Assembly: GCF_003034965.1 (NCBI RefSeq)
Contig: NZ_PZKE01000002.1
Location: forward strand, 62,001-126,000
DNA: 64,000 bases
Direction: 5' to 3'
From: Fuscovulum blasticum DSM 2131
GTDB lineage: Bacteria; Pseudomonadota; Alphaproteobacteria; Rhodobacterales; Rhodobacteraceae
Shown here: one piece after another, positions 7,470 through 16,423 of the stretch
Numbering within the stretch: position 1 is the first letter of the stretch
Layout of the letters: each line of letters starts with the position of its first letter
Made by a program: the position numbers and the translations under genes
Notes under the pieces: model-generated
What the model saw: only the letters and a program-made list of their open reading frames with translations
The model's database searches: none
Told to the model about the DNA's origin: nothing

Positions 7470-9590
7470 TTAATCAAAGTCGCCCCCATCGTGCAGGGCA
7501 AAACCCTTCTGGCGGGTCAGCTCCTCAAGCTCGCGCCGGAGCGCGCGGGCAATCGAACCGGCCGACTGGCCCGGTGCCGCGTTGATGGTGATGCCGCCGA
7601 TGTGCAACCCGCCCGACCGCCGTCCGCTGCCCGCGCCGGCCGACAGGCTGCGCAACTGGCGGTTCGAGATGACATTGCCATCGGTGCGGGGCGAGAACAG
7701 TTCGCGGCCCTGTTCCTGCCACTCATAGATCATGCCCGCGCGCACAGGGCCGCCCAGTGCACGCCCGGGCGGAGTGGCCATGCCTTCCAGAACCTTGCCA
7801 TAGGCCTCGGGCTCACCGGGTCGGGCCGGCACGCCGCCGCCTGTGCCGGGCACGCCGACATTGGGCGTCACCCCCAGATTGATGGCATCCGACAGGTCGA
7901 CGCTTCCGAACGCCTCCTTGATCATCGCCGGGATGCTGCGAACCCATTCGATGAACTCGGCAACCTTTGCCTTGGCGCCATCCCAGAGCGACTGGATCAT
8001 GTCGATCCCGGCCTGAAGCAGGTCGATGTCGAAGGCGGCAGTGATCCTTGCTGTGACATCGGCAAAGGACCAGCCGGTGATATAGGTGAACAGCCCCTCG
8101 GCCGCGTCGGCCATCAGGACGAAGGGGTTGAACTCGGACAGGGTCTTCAACACCCCGTTCAGCAGCCCTTCGTCAAAGGCGGCGCGCACCCGGTCGATCT
8201 TGCCCCGGAAGTAGGACACGATCCCGTCCCAGTTCTGATAGATCACATAGGCCATGCCGGCGATGGCCGTCAGGGCCAGCATCAGCGGGTTGGCCAGCAG
8301 GGCACGGCCTGCCAACAGAATGGCCCGTGCCAGCCACTGGATGGCAGCGCCCACCGCCAGCGCGCCGGTGCGCAGCAGACCGACGGCGCGGGCCAGCCCG
8401 CCGCGCAGCAAGAGCGCCAGGCGACCGAAGATGCCGGTCGCCACAATGCCCTGGGCAACCATACCCAACAGGCCGCGGACAACCAGCAGGATGCCCCAGC
8501 TCAACTGGGCGAACCCGCCGACAAGGCCCCAGATGATCTTGCCCATGACGAGCGAGACCGCGACCCAGGCCAGATTGTCCCAGCCGCCCAGCAGATCGGC
8601 GACTCGCGCGATGATCGGCGTCACCGCATTCCAGGCTGAGACCGCTTGGTGTGCAAAGGCTTGCATGGCCTTAAGACTTTGGAGCAGCGCGCGGGCAACC
8701 TGATCCGCCAGTGCCTGCAATCGACCGTCGGCGGCCATCTGATTGATCGTGTCGAGGAGACCGCGAAGCTGTTCCTTCAGGAAGTCGAAGACGCCGCTGT
8801 CCATCACCATGACGCGGAAGCGGTACCACTGGTCGCTGAGGTTCGAGACGATACCGTCCCAGGACTTCGAAATCCGCTCGGCCGCACCGGCGTTCCTTTC
8901 GCCCAGGGCGTCCATCAACAACTGGATTTCCTTGCGGCCGAGCTTGCCCTTTTCGGCCAGCTTCATCACCTCGGCCGAGCTCTTGCCCATCTTGGCCGCC
9001 AGCAGATCCCAGACAGGCACACCGCGTTCCAGCATCTGCATGGCTTCCTCGCCCTGCAGCTTGCCCTTGGTCCAGGCCTGCCCCAGCGCCAACACAAGCC
9101 CGTCCATCTGCTCGACCCCGCCGCCCGTCGCGGCCATGGTGTCGACCAGCGCCAGCATTGAGCCATTGGTCGGGTCAAGGCCGAAGGCCTTAAGCCGGGC
9201 ATAGGCCGCGATGGTTTCGTTGAGTTGCAACGGGGTCTTTGCGGCAAAATCCATGATCCACGCCATGGCTTTGTCGGCGCCCTCGGCCGAGCCTTCCAGG
9301 TTGGTCAACTGGATCTTGAACTTCTCCATTTCCGCCGCCGGGCCGATGAAGAGCCCGGTCAGCGCCGCCGCCGTGCCCTGATAGGCGGCCAGCACGGCCG
9401 CGCCCCTCAGGGCGGCCCCGGTCACGGTGCCCAGGCCCGCTGCCATCAGATGCGCGCCGCGGTTGCCCCGGGCGGCGTTGCGCATCATGCCCTCGCCGCC
9501 GATCCGCTCGATCGCGCGCATCGCCAGGCGCGCGGGCGCGGTGGCCTTGTCGACCAGGCGCAGGATTAGCTGGATGTTCAGGTCAGCCAT
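7470..9590 (-). CDS. phage tail tape-measure protein
   Basis: A 706-residue protein. The N-terminal half carries the TMP core, with helical segments around LTNLEGSAEGADKAMAWIMDFAAKT and YARLKAFGLDP. The middle (about residues 340-480) holds several long hydrophobic segments, and the C-terminal region is Gly/Pro-rich. It scaffolds the tail tube and sets its length; the moderate size fits a Mu/P2-type tail. Its ATG overlaps the end of the short E' gene. Confidence 0.9.
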   Translation of the reverse strand: MADLNIQLILRLVDKATAPARLAMRAIERIGGEGMMRNAARGNRGAHLMAAGLGTVTGAALRGAAVLAAYQGTAAALTGLFIGPAAEMEKFKIQLTNLEGSAEGADKAMAWIMDFAAKTPLQLNETIAAYARLKAFGLDPTNGSMLALVDTMAATGGGVEQMDGLVLALGQAWTKGKLQGEEAMQMLERGVPVWDLLAAKMGKSSAEVMKLAEKGKLGRKEIQLLMDALGERNAGAAERISKSWDGIVSNLSDQWYRFRVMVMDSGVFDFLKEQLRGLLDTINQMAADGRLQALADQVARALLQSLKAMQAFAHQAVSAWNAVTPIIARVADLLGGWDNLAWVAVSLVMGKIIWGLVGGFAQLSWGILLVVRGLLGMVAQGIVATGIFGRLALLLRGGLARAVGLLRTGALAVGAAIQWLARAILLAGRALLANPLMLALTAIAGMAYVIYQNWDGIVSYFRGKIDRVRAAFDEGLLNGVLKTLSEFNPFVLMADAAEGLFTYITGWSFADVTARITAAFDIDLLQAGIDMIQSLWDGAKAKVAEFIEWVRSIPAMIKEAFGSVDLSDAINLGVTPNVGVPGTGGGVPARPGEPEAYGKVLEGMATPPGRALGGPVRAGMIYEWQEQGRELFSPRTDGNVISNRQLRSLSAGAGSGRRSGGLHIGGITINAAPGQSAGSIARALRRELEELTRQKGFALHDGGDFD

Positions 9591-9708
9591 CGGCATCCTC
9601 GCGTCCGGCGCGGGCACGCGCCTTGCCCCACCAGCGGGCCAGTTCGTCCAGGGTCATCGGGTCCATGGCCTGCGGTGGCCAGTGAAAGACGACGGCAATG
9701 TCGGCCAT
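9583..9708 (-). CDS. GpE' family tail-assembly protein
   Basis: A 41-residue product beginning MADIAVVFHWPP with a conserved Met-Asp-Pro-Met and DELARWWGKAR, typical of the GpE/E' family. It lies in a different frame just downstream of gpE. The E' frame stays open upstream past the gpE stop, encoding DPAVELPDDIEEA in front of the ATG. In phage P2 this segment is made as an E+E' fusion by -1 frameshifting, which may also happen here. Confidence 0.8.
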   Translation of the reverse strand: MADIAVVFHWPPQAMDPMTLDELARWWGKARARAGREDADG

Positions 9709-9734
9709 CGCCTCTTCGATATCGTCGGGCAGCT

Positions 9735-10019
9735 CTACTGCAGGGTCGCGCGTTCCTGCCGGATCTGCTCCGCCGTCATGAAAAAACCGACCACCTCGCT
9801 GGAGAGCGCCAGCAGATCGGGCAGTTCCAGCGCCTCGACCTCGGACGGCATCAGTGCGGGTTCGGTCACGCGCGGCAGCAGCCGCACCATGGAATTGACG
9901 TCCATCTGCAGCACGTCGGTCAGCTTCAGGCCGCGCATGGCGCCGGTGTCGGGTTTGCGAACGGCCACCTCGGCAATCACCGTCTCGCCGCGATGGATGG
10001 GTTGGATAAGCCTGGTCAT
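9735..10019 (-). CDS. E: gpE-like phage tail assembly chaperone
   Basis: A 94-residue tail assembly protein placed between the tube gene and the tape measure, the invariant chaperone position. Sequence features are the beta-rich N-terminus with MRGLKLTDVLQMDVNSM and a helical C-terminus. It guides tube protein onto the tape measure. Its stop at 9735 is followed by the -1 frame E' segment. Confidence 0.85.
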   Translation of the reverse strand: MTRLIQPIHRGETVIAEVAVRKPDTGAMRGLKLTDVLQMDVNSMVRLLPRVTEPALMPSEVEALELPDLLALSSEVVGFFMTAEQIRQERATLQ

Positions 10020-10030
10020 GTCGTGATCCC

Positions 10031-10528
10031 TCAAAAGCCCATGGCGCGGCGGATTTCGGCAAGCTGGTCGACGCCGCCGATGCGGCGGATCGCATTGACC
10101 AGGTCGATCTCGTAGATGACCTCGTTGTCCATCTCGAGCTTGTAGGTCCGCACATCCATGCCGATCTTCAGCGTGGCGGCCGTCCCGGGCTTGAGGTCGG
10201 AGGGTTCGGACACCGTGATCAGGCCCGACATCGTGGCGATGATCGTGGTCGCGCTGAAATCGGTGGAACTGCCGGCGGCGGGCCGCAGCACGAAGCGTTC
10301 GGTCCGGCCCAGCTTCTTCAGCACGGCCGAGGACCATTCGGTGAAGGTGATTTCGGCCGACAGGGCCTCCATGCCGACATCGACGCCGACCGGGCCGTCC
10401 ATGCCCGCGCCCCGGTGGCCTTCGGTCTGCACCTTGACCGCCGGCAGCTTTGCCTCGGACGCGAGGCCGAAGTAGCTGATGCCGTCGACGAAGGCGTTGA
10501 AGTTCTTGATGATGCGCGGCAGCGCCAT
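10031..10528 (-). CDS. FII: major tail tube protein (FII family)
   Basis: A 165-residue tail tube protein. It starts MALPRIIKNFNAFVDGISYFG and has the typical AEITFTEWSSAVLKKLGR and LEMDNEVIYEIDLVNAIRRI segments. It stacks in hexameric rings inside the contractile sheath. It is the second gene of the sheath operon, 10 bp after the sheath gene. Confidence 0.93.
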   Translation of the reverse strand: MALPRIIKNFNAFVDGISYFGLASEAKLPAVKVQTEGHRGAGMDGPVGVDVGMEALSAEITFTEWSSAVLKKLGRTERFVLRPAAGSSTDFSATTIIATMSGLITVSEPSDLKPGTAATLKIGMDVRTYKLEMDNEVIYEIDLVNAIRRIGGVDQLAEIRRAMGF

Positions 10529-10538
10529 GGATGCCTCC

Positions 10539-11723
10539 TTACTGGCCGGTGGTGACGGCGGTCACCAGCTCTTCGTAGTAGTCGCCGTTGCGCCGGGCCT
10601 GCATCGTCAGATGCTCCAGCGGGGCCGGCGGCTCGATGTCGAAGTCGATGAAGAGCTTTCCCGCCTTCAGCGTGGTTTCGGTGTTGGCTTCCGGGTCGAT
10701 CCAGACCCGGCCGCCCAGCAGCGCGCCGCGCGTCTTGAGCGTGTCGAGATAGGCCTGCACGCTGTCGCGGATGTCGCGCAGCAACTGGGCCGAGAACGGC
10801 CGGTCCATCGCCCAGAGCAGCGCCTCTTCGATGCTTTCGTAGATCATGTCCGCGGTGCGGCGCACCGGCAGGAAGGTCCAGAGCGGATCGGTCGAGGTGC
10901 TGCGGTTGCCCCAGAGGCGGAACCCGTTCTTGCGGACGATGGTTGCCACCTCTTTTTCGTTCAGCCGGTTTGCCTCGGTATCGGTGTCCGAAATGCCCCA
11001 ACTGATGGGCCGCGCCGTGCCCGCCACGCCCTGCAGCACCTGGTTCGAGGGGGACCACCAGAAGCCGCGGCTTGCGTCGATGGCCGACAGGGCGCCCGCG
11101 ACATAGGCCGAGGCCGGGCGGGTGACATAGGTCGAGGTCGTGCTGTCCCAGGCGCGCACGGCCGGATCGACGATGTAAAGCCGGTCCGAGCCATACTTGG
11201 CGCGGTCGGTCAGGGCGTCTGCCTCGGTGGTGTTGGGGCCATCGGCAATCGCCACAGCCCGCAGGCGCGTGGCAACCGACCCCAGCGCCTGGGTCACCGG
11301 CGATGCCGGATCGGCGGCCGGGGTCGATGTCCAGCCCGGCGCGGCCAGGATGCGCGGGGTCTGACCCAGCAGGTTGGTGGCATTCAGCAGCGCCCAGACG
11401 CCGTCGCCGCCCGCCGGCGTACCGGCCACGGCCGTGATCGTCTCGGCCGACGTCGCGCCAGCCGCGACGCGCACGACGATGGCCACGCTCACCCCTTGGG
11501 CATAGGCGGCATTGTAGGCGTCCAGCAGCGTGCCCTCGACCCCCAGCTTGGCCGCAAGGCGCGGGCCGGTCACCAGAACCGGAGTATCCAGAGGAAAGGT
11601 GTTGATGTCCGCGGCGGGGGCGGTTCCGACCAGGCCGATGATCGAGGACTTGACGGTCTGGATCGGGCGCAGGCCGTCATCGATCTCGACGGTTTCGATC
11701 CCGTGAAGGAACTGTTCGGGCAT
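10539..11723 (-). CDS. FI: contractile tail sheath protein (FI family)
   Basis: A 394-residue sheath protein with the hallmark N-terminal FLHGIETVEIDDGLRPIQ, a central region with GFWWSPSNQVLQGV, and a C-terminal handshake region with GRVWIDPEANT. It shows the phage has a contractile tail. It is first in the third late operon: the conserved late motif lies 53 bp upstream of its ATG, with a short hairpin and a GGAG ribosome site in the leader. Confidence 0.95.
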   Translation of the reverse strand: MPEQFLHGIETVEIDDGLRPIQTVKSSIIGLVGTAPAADINTFPLDTPVLVTGPRLAAKLGVEGTLLDAYNAAYAQGVSVAIVVRVAAGATSAETITAVAGTPAGGDGVWALLNATNLLGQTPRILAAPGWTSTPAADPASPVTQALGSVATRLRAVAIADGPNTTEADALTDRAKYGSDRLYIVDPAVRAWDSTTSTYVTRPASAYVAGALSAIDASRGFWWSPSNQVLQGVAGTARPISWGISDTDTEANRLNEKEVATIVRKNGFRLWGNRSTSTDPLWTFLPVRRTADMIYESIEEALLWAMDRPFSAQLLRDIRDSVQAYLDTLKTRGALLGGRVWIDPEANTETTLKAGKLFIDFDIEPPAPLEHLTMQARRNGDYYEELVTAVTTGQ

Positions 11724-11775
11724 TGAGGGTCTCCAAGCAGGGCTTGGCGGACTGTCTCAGATGCGCGGGAGGGGT

Positions 11776-11798
11776 TCGCCCTTGAAGGTTTTCGGTGG
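11776..11798 (-). promoter_or_regulatory. late-promoter motif, copy A (sheath operon)
   Basis: Minus-strand core CGAAAACCTTCAAGGGCG, identical over 22-23 bp to copy C at 44626 and near-identical to copy B at 37292. It lies 53 bp upstream of the sheath start codon. Thirteen bases further downstream A and C share ATCTG(A/C)GAC, a possible -10/start region. It is probably bound by the Mor-family activator at 44696. Confidence 0.72.
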
Positions 11799-11867
11799 CT
11801 CGGGTGGTGGCACCGAACGGCGTCGGGCCAACAATGCCAGCCCGCGCCAAAGCTGTCAAAGGTGCCG

Positions 11868-12314
11868 TCAGGCCTTGATCGTGGCAGCCAGGCGGAACAG
11901 CTCGTCCACCTGCTCATCGGTCATGCCCAGCGCTGCGGCCATGGCCGCAATAGCCGCGCTCGACCGTTCGAACTGTTGCGCGTCGGCCCAGGCGATTTGC
12001 ACCAGGGGATCAGCCGCCGCAATCGCCGCGGTGACGGTTGGCAGATGCCCCTTCAGGTGCAGGATGGAGCGGGCCTGCATCCGGCTGACGACGGCAGTCT
12101 TGCGCCATGCCGCCAGTTGCTCGGCGGCCGTCGGCACCGGCGGATCGGTCAGCTTCGGGTGGCCGCCAGCCCCGGGGGTGATCTGCTTGCCAGCCGCCTG
12201 CCCAGACAGCAGCGCCGAATACTCCGCCTCGCTGATCTCAACCGCGTCCTCGGGCATGGTGCCGCCGTGGATCTCGGCCGCGTAGAAGCCGCGGGTGGTG
12301 GGTGAGTAGAACAT
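11868..12314 (-). CDS. tail fibre assembly protein
   Basis: A 148-residue protein. The N-terminal half (MFYSPTTRGFYAAEIHGG, then VEISEAEYSALLSG) is typical of tail-fibre assembly chaperones. The C-terminal half is helical, with a DUF4376-like pattern. It directly follows the fibre gene, as chaperones of this type do, and it closes the second late operon. Confidence 0.72.
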   Translation of the reverse strand: MFYSPTTRGFYAAEIHGGTMPEDAVEISEAEYSALLSGQAAGKQITPGAGGHPKLTDPPVPTAAEQLAAWRKTAVVSRMQARSILHLKGHLPTVTAAIAAADPLVQIAWADAQQFERSSAAIAAMAAALGMTDEQVDELFRLAATIKA

Positions 12315-12326
12315 CGCTTCGCTCCT

Positions 12327-13031
12327 TTACCAGCCGATGGCCAGCATCTGCCCGACGTTTGATTGTTGGCCGGGGTGATTGTCGACATCGGCGTAAGTGG
12401 TGGTCATCCCCGTGACATAGCAGTCCTCGGCATTTGGCGTGAGCGAGCTGACCCAGACACCGAGACAGGCGTTCGGGAACGCGATCGGGAATGTCCATGT
12501 CACCCCCATGGAGGCTGGCACTGTGACCCGCCCCCACTGCATGATCAGGCCCGACGGCAACCGCTGATAGCCACTGAAGCCGAAAGATGCCCAGAATTCG
12601 GTCCGGGCTGTGAGAATGGACTTTGCCCATCCCGTCGTCACAATGCGGTCGCTGTAATCAGTGTCGTCCGGGCGAGGTGCAGTCGGCGCCCCCGTGAATA
12701 CGGGGGATTGCAGCGGGGCCTTGCTGTCCTGCAGCACCTTGCCCTGTGCGGCTGTCAGCGCCCGATCGGCGGCTGTGGAGTTCAGCGCGTTGACCAGCCT
12801 CACGATGCCTGGCGCCTCGGTCGTCGCGGCGCCGATTGCGGCGACAGCGCTGATCAGTTGATCGACCTTGGTCTTGAGCCATCTCGTGCGGCGGGCCAGA
12901 TGCAGGTGCGGAATGTTCGACACGCCCGCCATCGTCGCTTCATTCGGCACACCGCCCACGACGGGATCGAGGCGCTCGATCAGGTAGACGCCTTCCGGCC
13001 AGTCTACGGTGGTATCGTCCAGATTGGCCAT
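12327..13031 (-). CDS. tail fibre / side-fibre protein
   Basis: A 234-residue fibre protein. It has a trimerising, coiled-coil-prone middle (RALTAAQGKVLQDSKAP, a motif repeated in many phage fibres) and a C-terminal beta-rich tip (YQRLPSGLIMQWGRV and following) of the putative tail-fibre tip family. It overlaps the end of gene I by one base. It probably binds the host receptor; a second, larger fibre is encoded at 3403-5493. Confidence 0.8.
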   Translation of the reverse strand: MANLDDTTVDWPEGVYLIERLDPVVGGVPNEATMAGVSNIPHLHLARRTRWLKTKVDQLISAVAAIGAATTEAPGIVRLVNALNSTAADRALTAAQGKVLQDSKAPLQSPVFTGAPTAPRPDDTDYSDRIVTTGWAKSILTARTEFWASFGFSGYQRLPSGLIMQWGRVTVPASMGVTWTFPIAFPNACLGVWVSSLTPNAEDCYVTGMTTTYADVDNHPGQQSNVGQMLAIGW

Positions 13032-13591
13032 CAGGCAACTCCATGGGAATAGGTGCCATCGTTGAGGATGGCGCCGTCGTAGAGGAACGGCACTTCGCTG
13101 AAATCGAGGGCCTTGAGGTGGCAGCGCAGCGGTGCGACTCCGGCAAGGATGCCGCGAACCTTCTGGGCCTGCGTTATGGTGATCGGCCGCTGAAGCACGA
13201 CCCGGTATTCCGCCCAGTGGTCGGCAACCTCATGGGTCACTTCCCCGTCATGCAAGAGCGTTTCATCATATCGCCTTACCCCGAACTTCTCGAAGAGCTG
13301 GGCATCGCCATAGCCGGCGGCGATCAGTGCGCGGCGGATGGCGCCTACCGTGCCCTTGTGACGGTGGACCCAGACCGATTCCGCGATGACAGCGCGCTTG
13401 CGTTCTTCCGACCAGGCCGTGTCCCAGGTGTCGACCGACAGCGCCCAGGCCAGCCAGGGCAGATATTGCGCGGGGCACCGCTCGGGCGACCACAGGTCGG
13501 CAATCGGAACCGGCAGATCGCACACCGCCTTCAAGGCCGTTTCAAAGGCCCGTTCCGTCGCGGTTGAATTGGGCGGCAGGATCGAGGTCAT
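13031..13591 (-). CDS. I: phage tail protein I (baseplate)
   Basis: A 186-residue P2 gpI family protein, with the diagnostic CPAQYLPWLAWALSVDTWD and KGTVGAIRRALIAAGYGD. It connects the baseplate wedge to the fibres. It overlaps gene J upstream by 4 bases in the order W-J-I known from P2-type baseplates. Confidence 0.92.
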   Translation of the reverse strand: MTSILPPNSTATERAFETALKAVCDLPVPIADLWSPERCPAQYLPWLAWALSVDTWDTAWSEERKRAVIAESVWVHRHKGTVGAIRRALIAAGYGDAQLFEKFGVRRYDETLLHDGEVTHEVADHWAEYRVVLQRPITITQAQKVRGILAGVAPLRCHLKALDFSEVPFLYDGAILNDGTYSHGVA

Positions 13592-14481
13592 GGTGCCACC
13601 GTGACGCTGATCGCCGTGCAGACAGGGGCGGTGTCCGGGTCGCACAGGATGTCGCCGGCGGGCTGGATCAGCGTGACAAGCTCGACGCCCGGCTGATGAA
13701 GCGCCGCATAGATCCCGCTCAGCCGCACGGCCCGGCCCAGCCGGTGCCGCCCGGCCGCATAGGCCGCGACAGCCGATTGTGCGGCTGCGATGACGGTCGA
13801 GGCATCCGGGCCATCCAGAACGGTGATCGTCGCCGCGATCTCGTACTCGACCAGTGTCGCGCCCTGCACGATCACCGTGTCGCAAAGCGGGCGGACGTCC
13901 TCGTCAGTCAGCGCCGCAGCAACGGTTGAGATCAGTTCGGAAGAGGCCGTCCCGTCGCCGCTGCGCGACAGCACGGTCACCAGGACATCGCCCGGGGCCG
14001 GGCTGGCGACCGACACGTCCAGCACATCCCCCGAGGCCGAGAGCGCATGGAACAGATAGGCGCCACGGGGGCCGGCCGTCGAGAAGCCTTCCAGCGCCAG
14101 TTGGGCACGCGCCCGCAGATCACTGTCGCTTTCCAGCACTTCTGCGATCGGAGGAACGGCGTCAGGGTCGGCGGCGATGATGACCAGGCGACGGACGCCG
14201 AACAGCGCCGCCAGGTGTTCCAGATCGGCCCCCGAGGCTGTCGCCAGCAGCACGGCCCGGACCCCGTCATTCACCCGTGCCCGGTGCAGCAGCCCGAAAT
14301 ACGCAAAGGCCTCGATCAGCTTGACCGCCGGTTCGCTTTCCAGCGCCAGCACCGCCGCCAGCTCGGGCGCTGCGGTCTGCACCGCAGCCTTGATCTGGGC
14401 GATCGTCGCTTCGGTATCCAGCGCCTCGATGGCGTCGGGCACCGGCAGTTGCGACAGGTCAATGGCAGCGTAGCCGGTCAC
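13588..14481 (-). CDS. J: baseplate assembly protein J
   Basis: A 297-residue baseplate J family protein (wedge component). Supporting segments are the N-terminal AYFGLLHRARVNDGVRAVLLATASGADLEHLAALFGV and the central EGFSTAGPRGAYLFHALSA. The start overlaps the gpW-like gene by 4 bases. Confidence 0.93.
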   Translation of the reverse strand: MTGYAAIDLSQLPVPDAIEALDTEATIAQIKAAVQTAAPELAAVLALESEPAVKLIEAFAYFGLLHRARVNDGVRAVLLATASGADLEHLAALFGVRRLVIIAADPDAVPPIAEVLESDSDLRARAQLALEGFSTAGPRGAYLFHALSASGDVLDVSVASPAPGDVLVTVLSRSGDGTASSELISTVAAALTDEDVRPLCDTVIVQGATLVEYEIAATITVLDGPDASTVIAAAQSAVAAYAAGRHRLGRAVRLSGIYAALHQPGVELVTLIQPAGDILCDPDTAPVCTAISVTVAP

Positions 14482-14804
14482 AGCGTCACCTCGATCGCAG
14501 CTTCCGTGTCAGTCACATCGGCTGTCAGCAGCAGCGACATGCGCCCCGCTGCGGCCGCGGTGATCTCGACCCGGCGCAACCGCAGCCGCGGTTCCCATTT
14601 CTCCAGCGCCTCGGCCGTCTCGGCGAAAACGTCGATCGCGGTCTCGCCGTTCATCGGGGCGTCGATCAGGTCCGGCAGGCGCGAGCCATAGTCGCGCCGC
14701 AGCACCCGGCTTCCCTTTGGCGTGGAGAGGATGTCATTGATCGACTGCGCAAGATGGGCATCAAAACCGATCAGTCGGGCCGTGGTGCGAGACAGGCCGG
14801 TCAT
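14478..14804 (-). CDS. W: baseplate wedge protein W (GPW/gp25 family)
   Basis: A 108-residue lysozyme-related gp25 fold protein with the signature GSRVLRRDYGSRLPDLIDAP. It nucleates sheath polymerisation on the baseplate. Coupled by 4-base overlaps to its neighbours. Confidence 0.92.
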   Translation of the reverse strand: MTGLSRTTARLIGFDAHLAQSINDILSTPKGSRVLRRDYGSRLPDLIDAPMNGETAIDVFAETAEALEKWEPRLRLRRVEITAAAAGRMSLLLTADVTDTEAAIEVTL

Positions 14805-14989
14805 GATGCCACCTCGGCTGCCTTCACCGGAGCCTTGCGGCCGGGCCGGGTCTTGGCGGGCACTGGCGCAATCATCGCGGCCGGCTCGTATTTGGCCTCG
14901 GCCGGCGTCAGCCAGACGGTATCACCCTTGGCAACGCGGGCGCCGGCCACCCATCCGGCCCGCCGCACCTTATAGGGGGCCTTCGTCAT
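14801..14989 (-). CDS. small basic baseplate-operon protein
   Basis: A 62-residue lysine/alanine-rich product, MTKAPYKVRRAGWVAGARVAKGD, with a Pro/Lys-rich tail. It is translationally coupled on both sides (gpV and gpW), so it is a real gene. Similar short proteins with an SH3-like start occur at this position in other Mu-like baseplate clusters. No function is assigned. Confidence 0.6.
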   Translation of the reverse strand: MTKAPYKVRRAGWVAGARVAKGDTVWLTPAEAKYEPAAMIAPVPAKTRPGRKAPVKAAEVAS

Positions 14990-15441
14990 TGGTTCGGCTC
15001 CGCGGTATCGGCTGCGCCAGGCGCAACGCCGCCATGGGTGTGGTGGACAAGAGACACGCCGCTGGCGACCACATCGCCAGTGACCTCGATGTCGCCATCG
15101 ACATAAAGGTTGCCGATCACGCGCAGGGTGCCGCCGCCCAGATCCATGGTCGGGCTGCCGGCATCTGGCGCCACCATGTTGCCGTCGATCGGCAGCGACC
15201 CCATCACGAAGGCGCGGGCCATGTCGCCCGATGGTGCCAGTACCGTCACCTGTTCGCCGACGCTCGGCATCCAGTGCATGCGGATCGCACCCGAGCGCAT
15301 CTGCATCACGGGGATCGAAGCGGTCTGCAGATCGCCGACCTGCACCACCGCGCGGCCGGTGGCGTTATCGATCGACAGGATCTTGCCCAGCGAGACCAGA
15401 TTACCAACCCGGCGGTCGGCTTCAGCACCGGCAACCGTCAT
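14986..15441 (-). CDS. V: baseplate assembly protein V (tail spike/hub)
   Basis: A 151-residue gpV family protein. It has an N-terminal OB-like domain (VRIH-type MHWMPSVGEQVTVLAPSGD) and a C-terminal beta-helical stretch (GGTLRVIGNLYVDGDIEVTGDV) ending in HHTHGG, the histidine-rich metal-binding tip of contractile tail spikes. It would pierce the outer membrane. Confidence 0.9.
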   Translation of the reverse strand: MTVAGAEADRRVGNLVSLGKILSIDNATGRAVVQVGDLQTASIPVMQMRSGAIRMHWMPSVGEQVTVLAPSGDMARAFVMGSLPIDGNMVAPDAGSPTMDLGGGTLRVIGNLYVDGDIEVTGDVVASGVSLVHHTHGGVAPGAADTAEPNQ

Positions 15442-15992
15442 GCTTCACCTCCGATCTGTTCATATTCGCCGCCGCCGTCAGACCGGTTCGCGACATAGAG
15501 GCTGAGCCGGATCGGCGATGCCGCCTCAAACGGCTCGACCGAAATCACCTGTTCCCAGGTGACGGCTGTCAGTGCCAGCGCAGCCTTGCCGGACGCGGCC
15601 GTAACCAGCGGCTCCTCCGCCACGGCCTCGGCCGGCGCCAGATCATCGGGCCGGCACCAGACGTTGTCGGGGATCAGACGCAGCAGCACCTGGGCGATGT
15701 TCGCCGCGGCCCGGTCCCGCATCAGACCCAGTTCATCCTTGCACAGGATGAAGGCCGCCATCTGCAGGCGGTAGCTGTGGTGCGGCCCGGCACCCGTGCG
15801 GTCCTGCCGCGCCCGGATGCGGCTGACCAGGACAGCAGGGGCGGCAATGCCCTGCCGCTTCACTTCCTCGATATCCAGCCGGCCGGTCATGCCGCGGCAA
15901 TCGCGCAGCCCGGGCAGCGCCTTGCGGATCTCGGCCGCCACGATGTCGGGCAGGCCGGCCAGCAGATCGTCCGGGGTTTCGGTCGCGCTCAT
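15438..15992 (-). CDS. Mu gp37-like phage protein (DUF1834-type)
   Basis: A 184-residue protein located between gpG and gpV. It shows DIVAAEIRKALPGL near the N-terminus and a beta-rich middle, LQMAAFILCKDELG. Position and length match Mu gp37, a tail-completion protein family. Function is assigned by synteny. Confidence 0.75.
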   Translation of the reverse strand: MSATETPDDLLAGLPDIVAAEIRKALPGLRDCRGMTGRLDIEEVKRQGIAAPAVLVSRIRARQDRTGAGPHHSYRLQMAAFILCKDELGLMRDRAAANIAQVLLRLIPDNVWCRPDDLAPAEAVAEEPLVTAASGKAALALTAVTWEQVISVEPFEAASPIRLSLYVANRSDGGGEYEQIGGEA

Positions 15993-16420
15993 TGCAACAG
16001 ATCCTCCAGCCGTCCGGTGACCAGGTCTTCGATGGCGCTGCGGTTGTCGATCGAGAGGCCGAGATAGGGGCGCGCCGGCGTGCGGCCATCGGCTGACCCG
16101 AACTGATGCGGGGCCGCATAGACCCGATGGGCGCCGACAATGGCGTTGAGACCGGAACTGATGTTCTGGATGCTGCCCAGAAGATTGCCCTCGCCAACCA
16201 GCAGGCTGTGCGCCGGGCCGCGGGTTTGCGCATAGGCGTCTGACCAGGCCGCCCAGGTGCGGCCGTCCGGCCCGGTCTTCTCTTCGTCGATCCGCAGCTT
16301 GGTCTGGTCTTCGATCAGCGCGCCGACCTCGTACATGATCTGCGCCAGTTCATCAGATGTCAGCCGGCCCAGCGCCTCCGCGGCAACGGCAACGTCCGCT
16401 TCCAGGACAACCCCGACCAT
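15989..16420 (-). CDS. G: phage virion morphogenesis protein (gpG-like tail completion)
   Basis: A 143-residue protein with the family pattern: ALIEDQTKLRIDEEKTGPDG..W and the C-terminal GLSIDNRSAIEDLVTGRLEDLL. Mu gpG/P2 gpS homologues finish the head-tail connector. It follows the DUF1320 gene by three bases. Confidence 0.88.
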   Translation of the reverse strand: MVGVVLEADVAVAAEALGRLTSDELAQIMYEVGALIEDQTKLRIDEEKTGPDGRTWAAWSDAYAQTRGPAHSLLVGEGNLLGSIQNISSGLNAIVGAHRVYAAPHQFGSADGRTPARPYLGLSIDNRSAIEDLVTGRLEDLLQ

Positions 16421-16423
16421 CGT

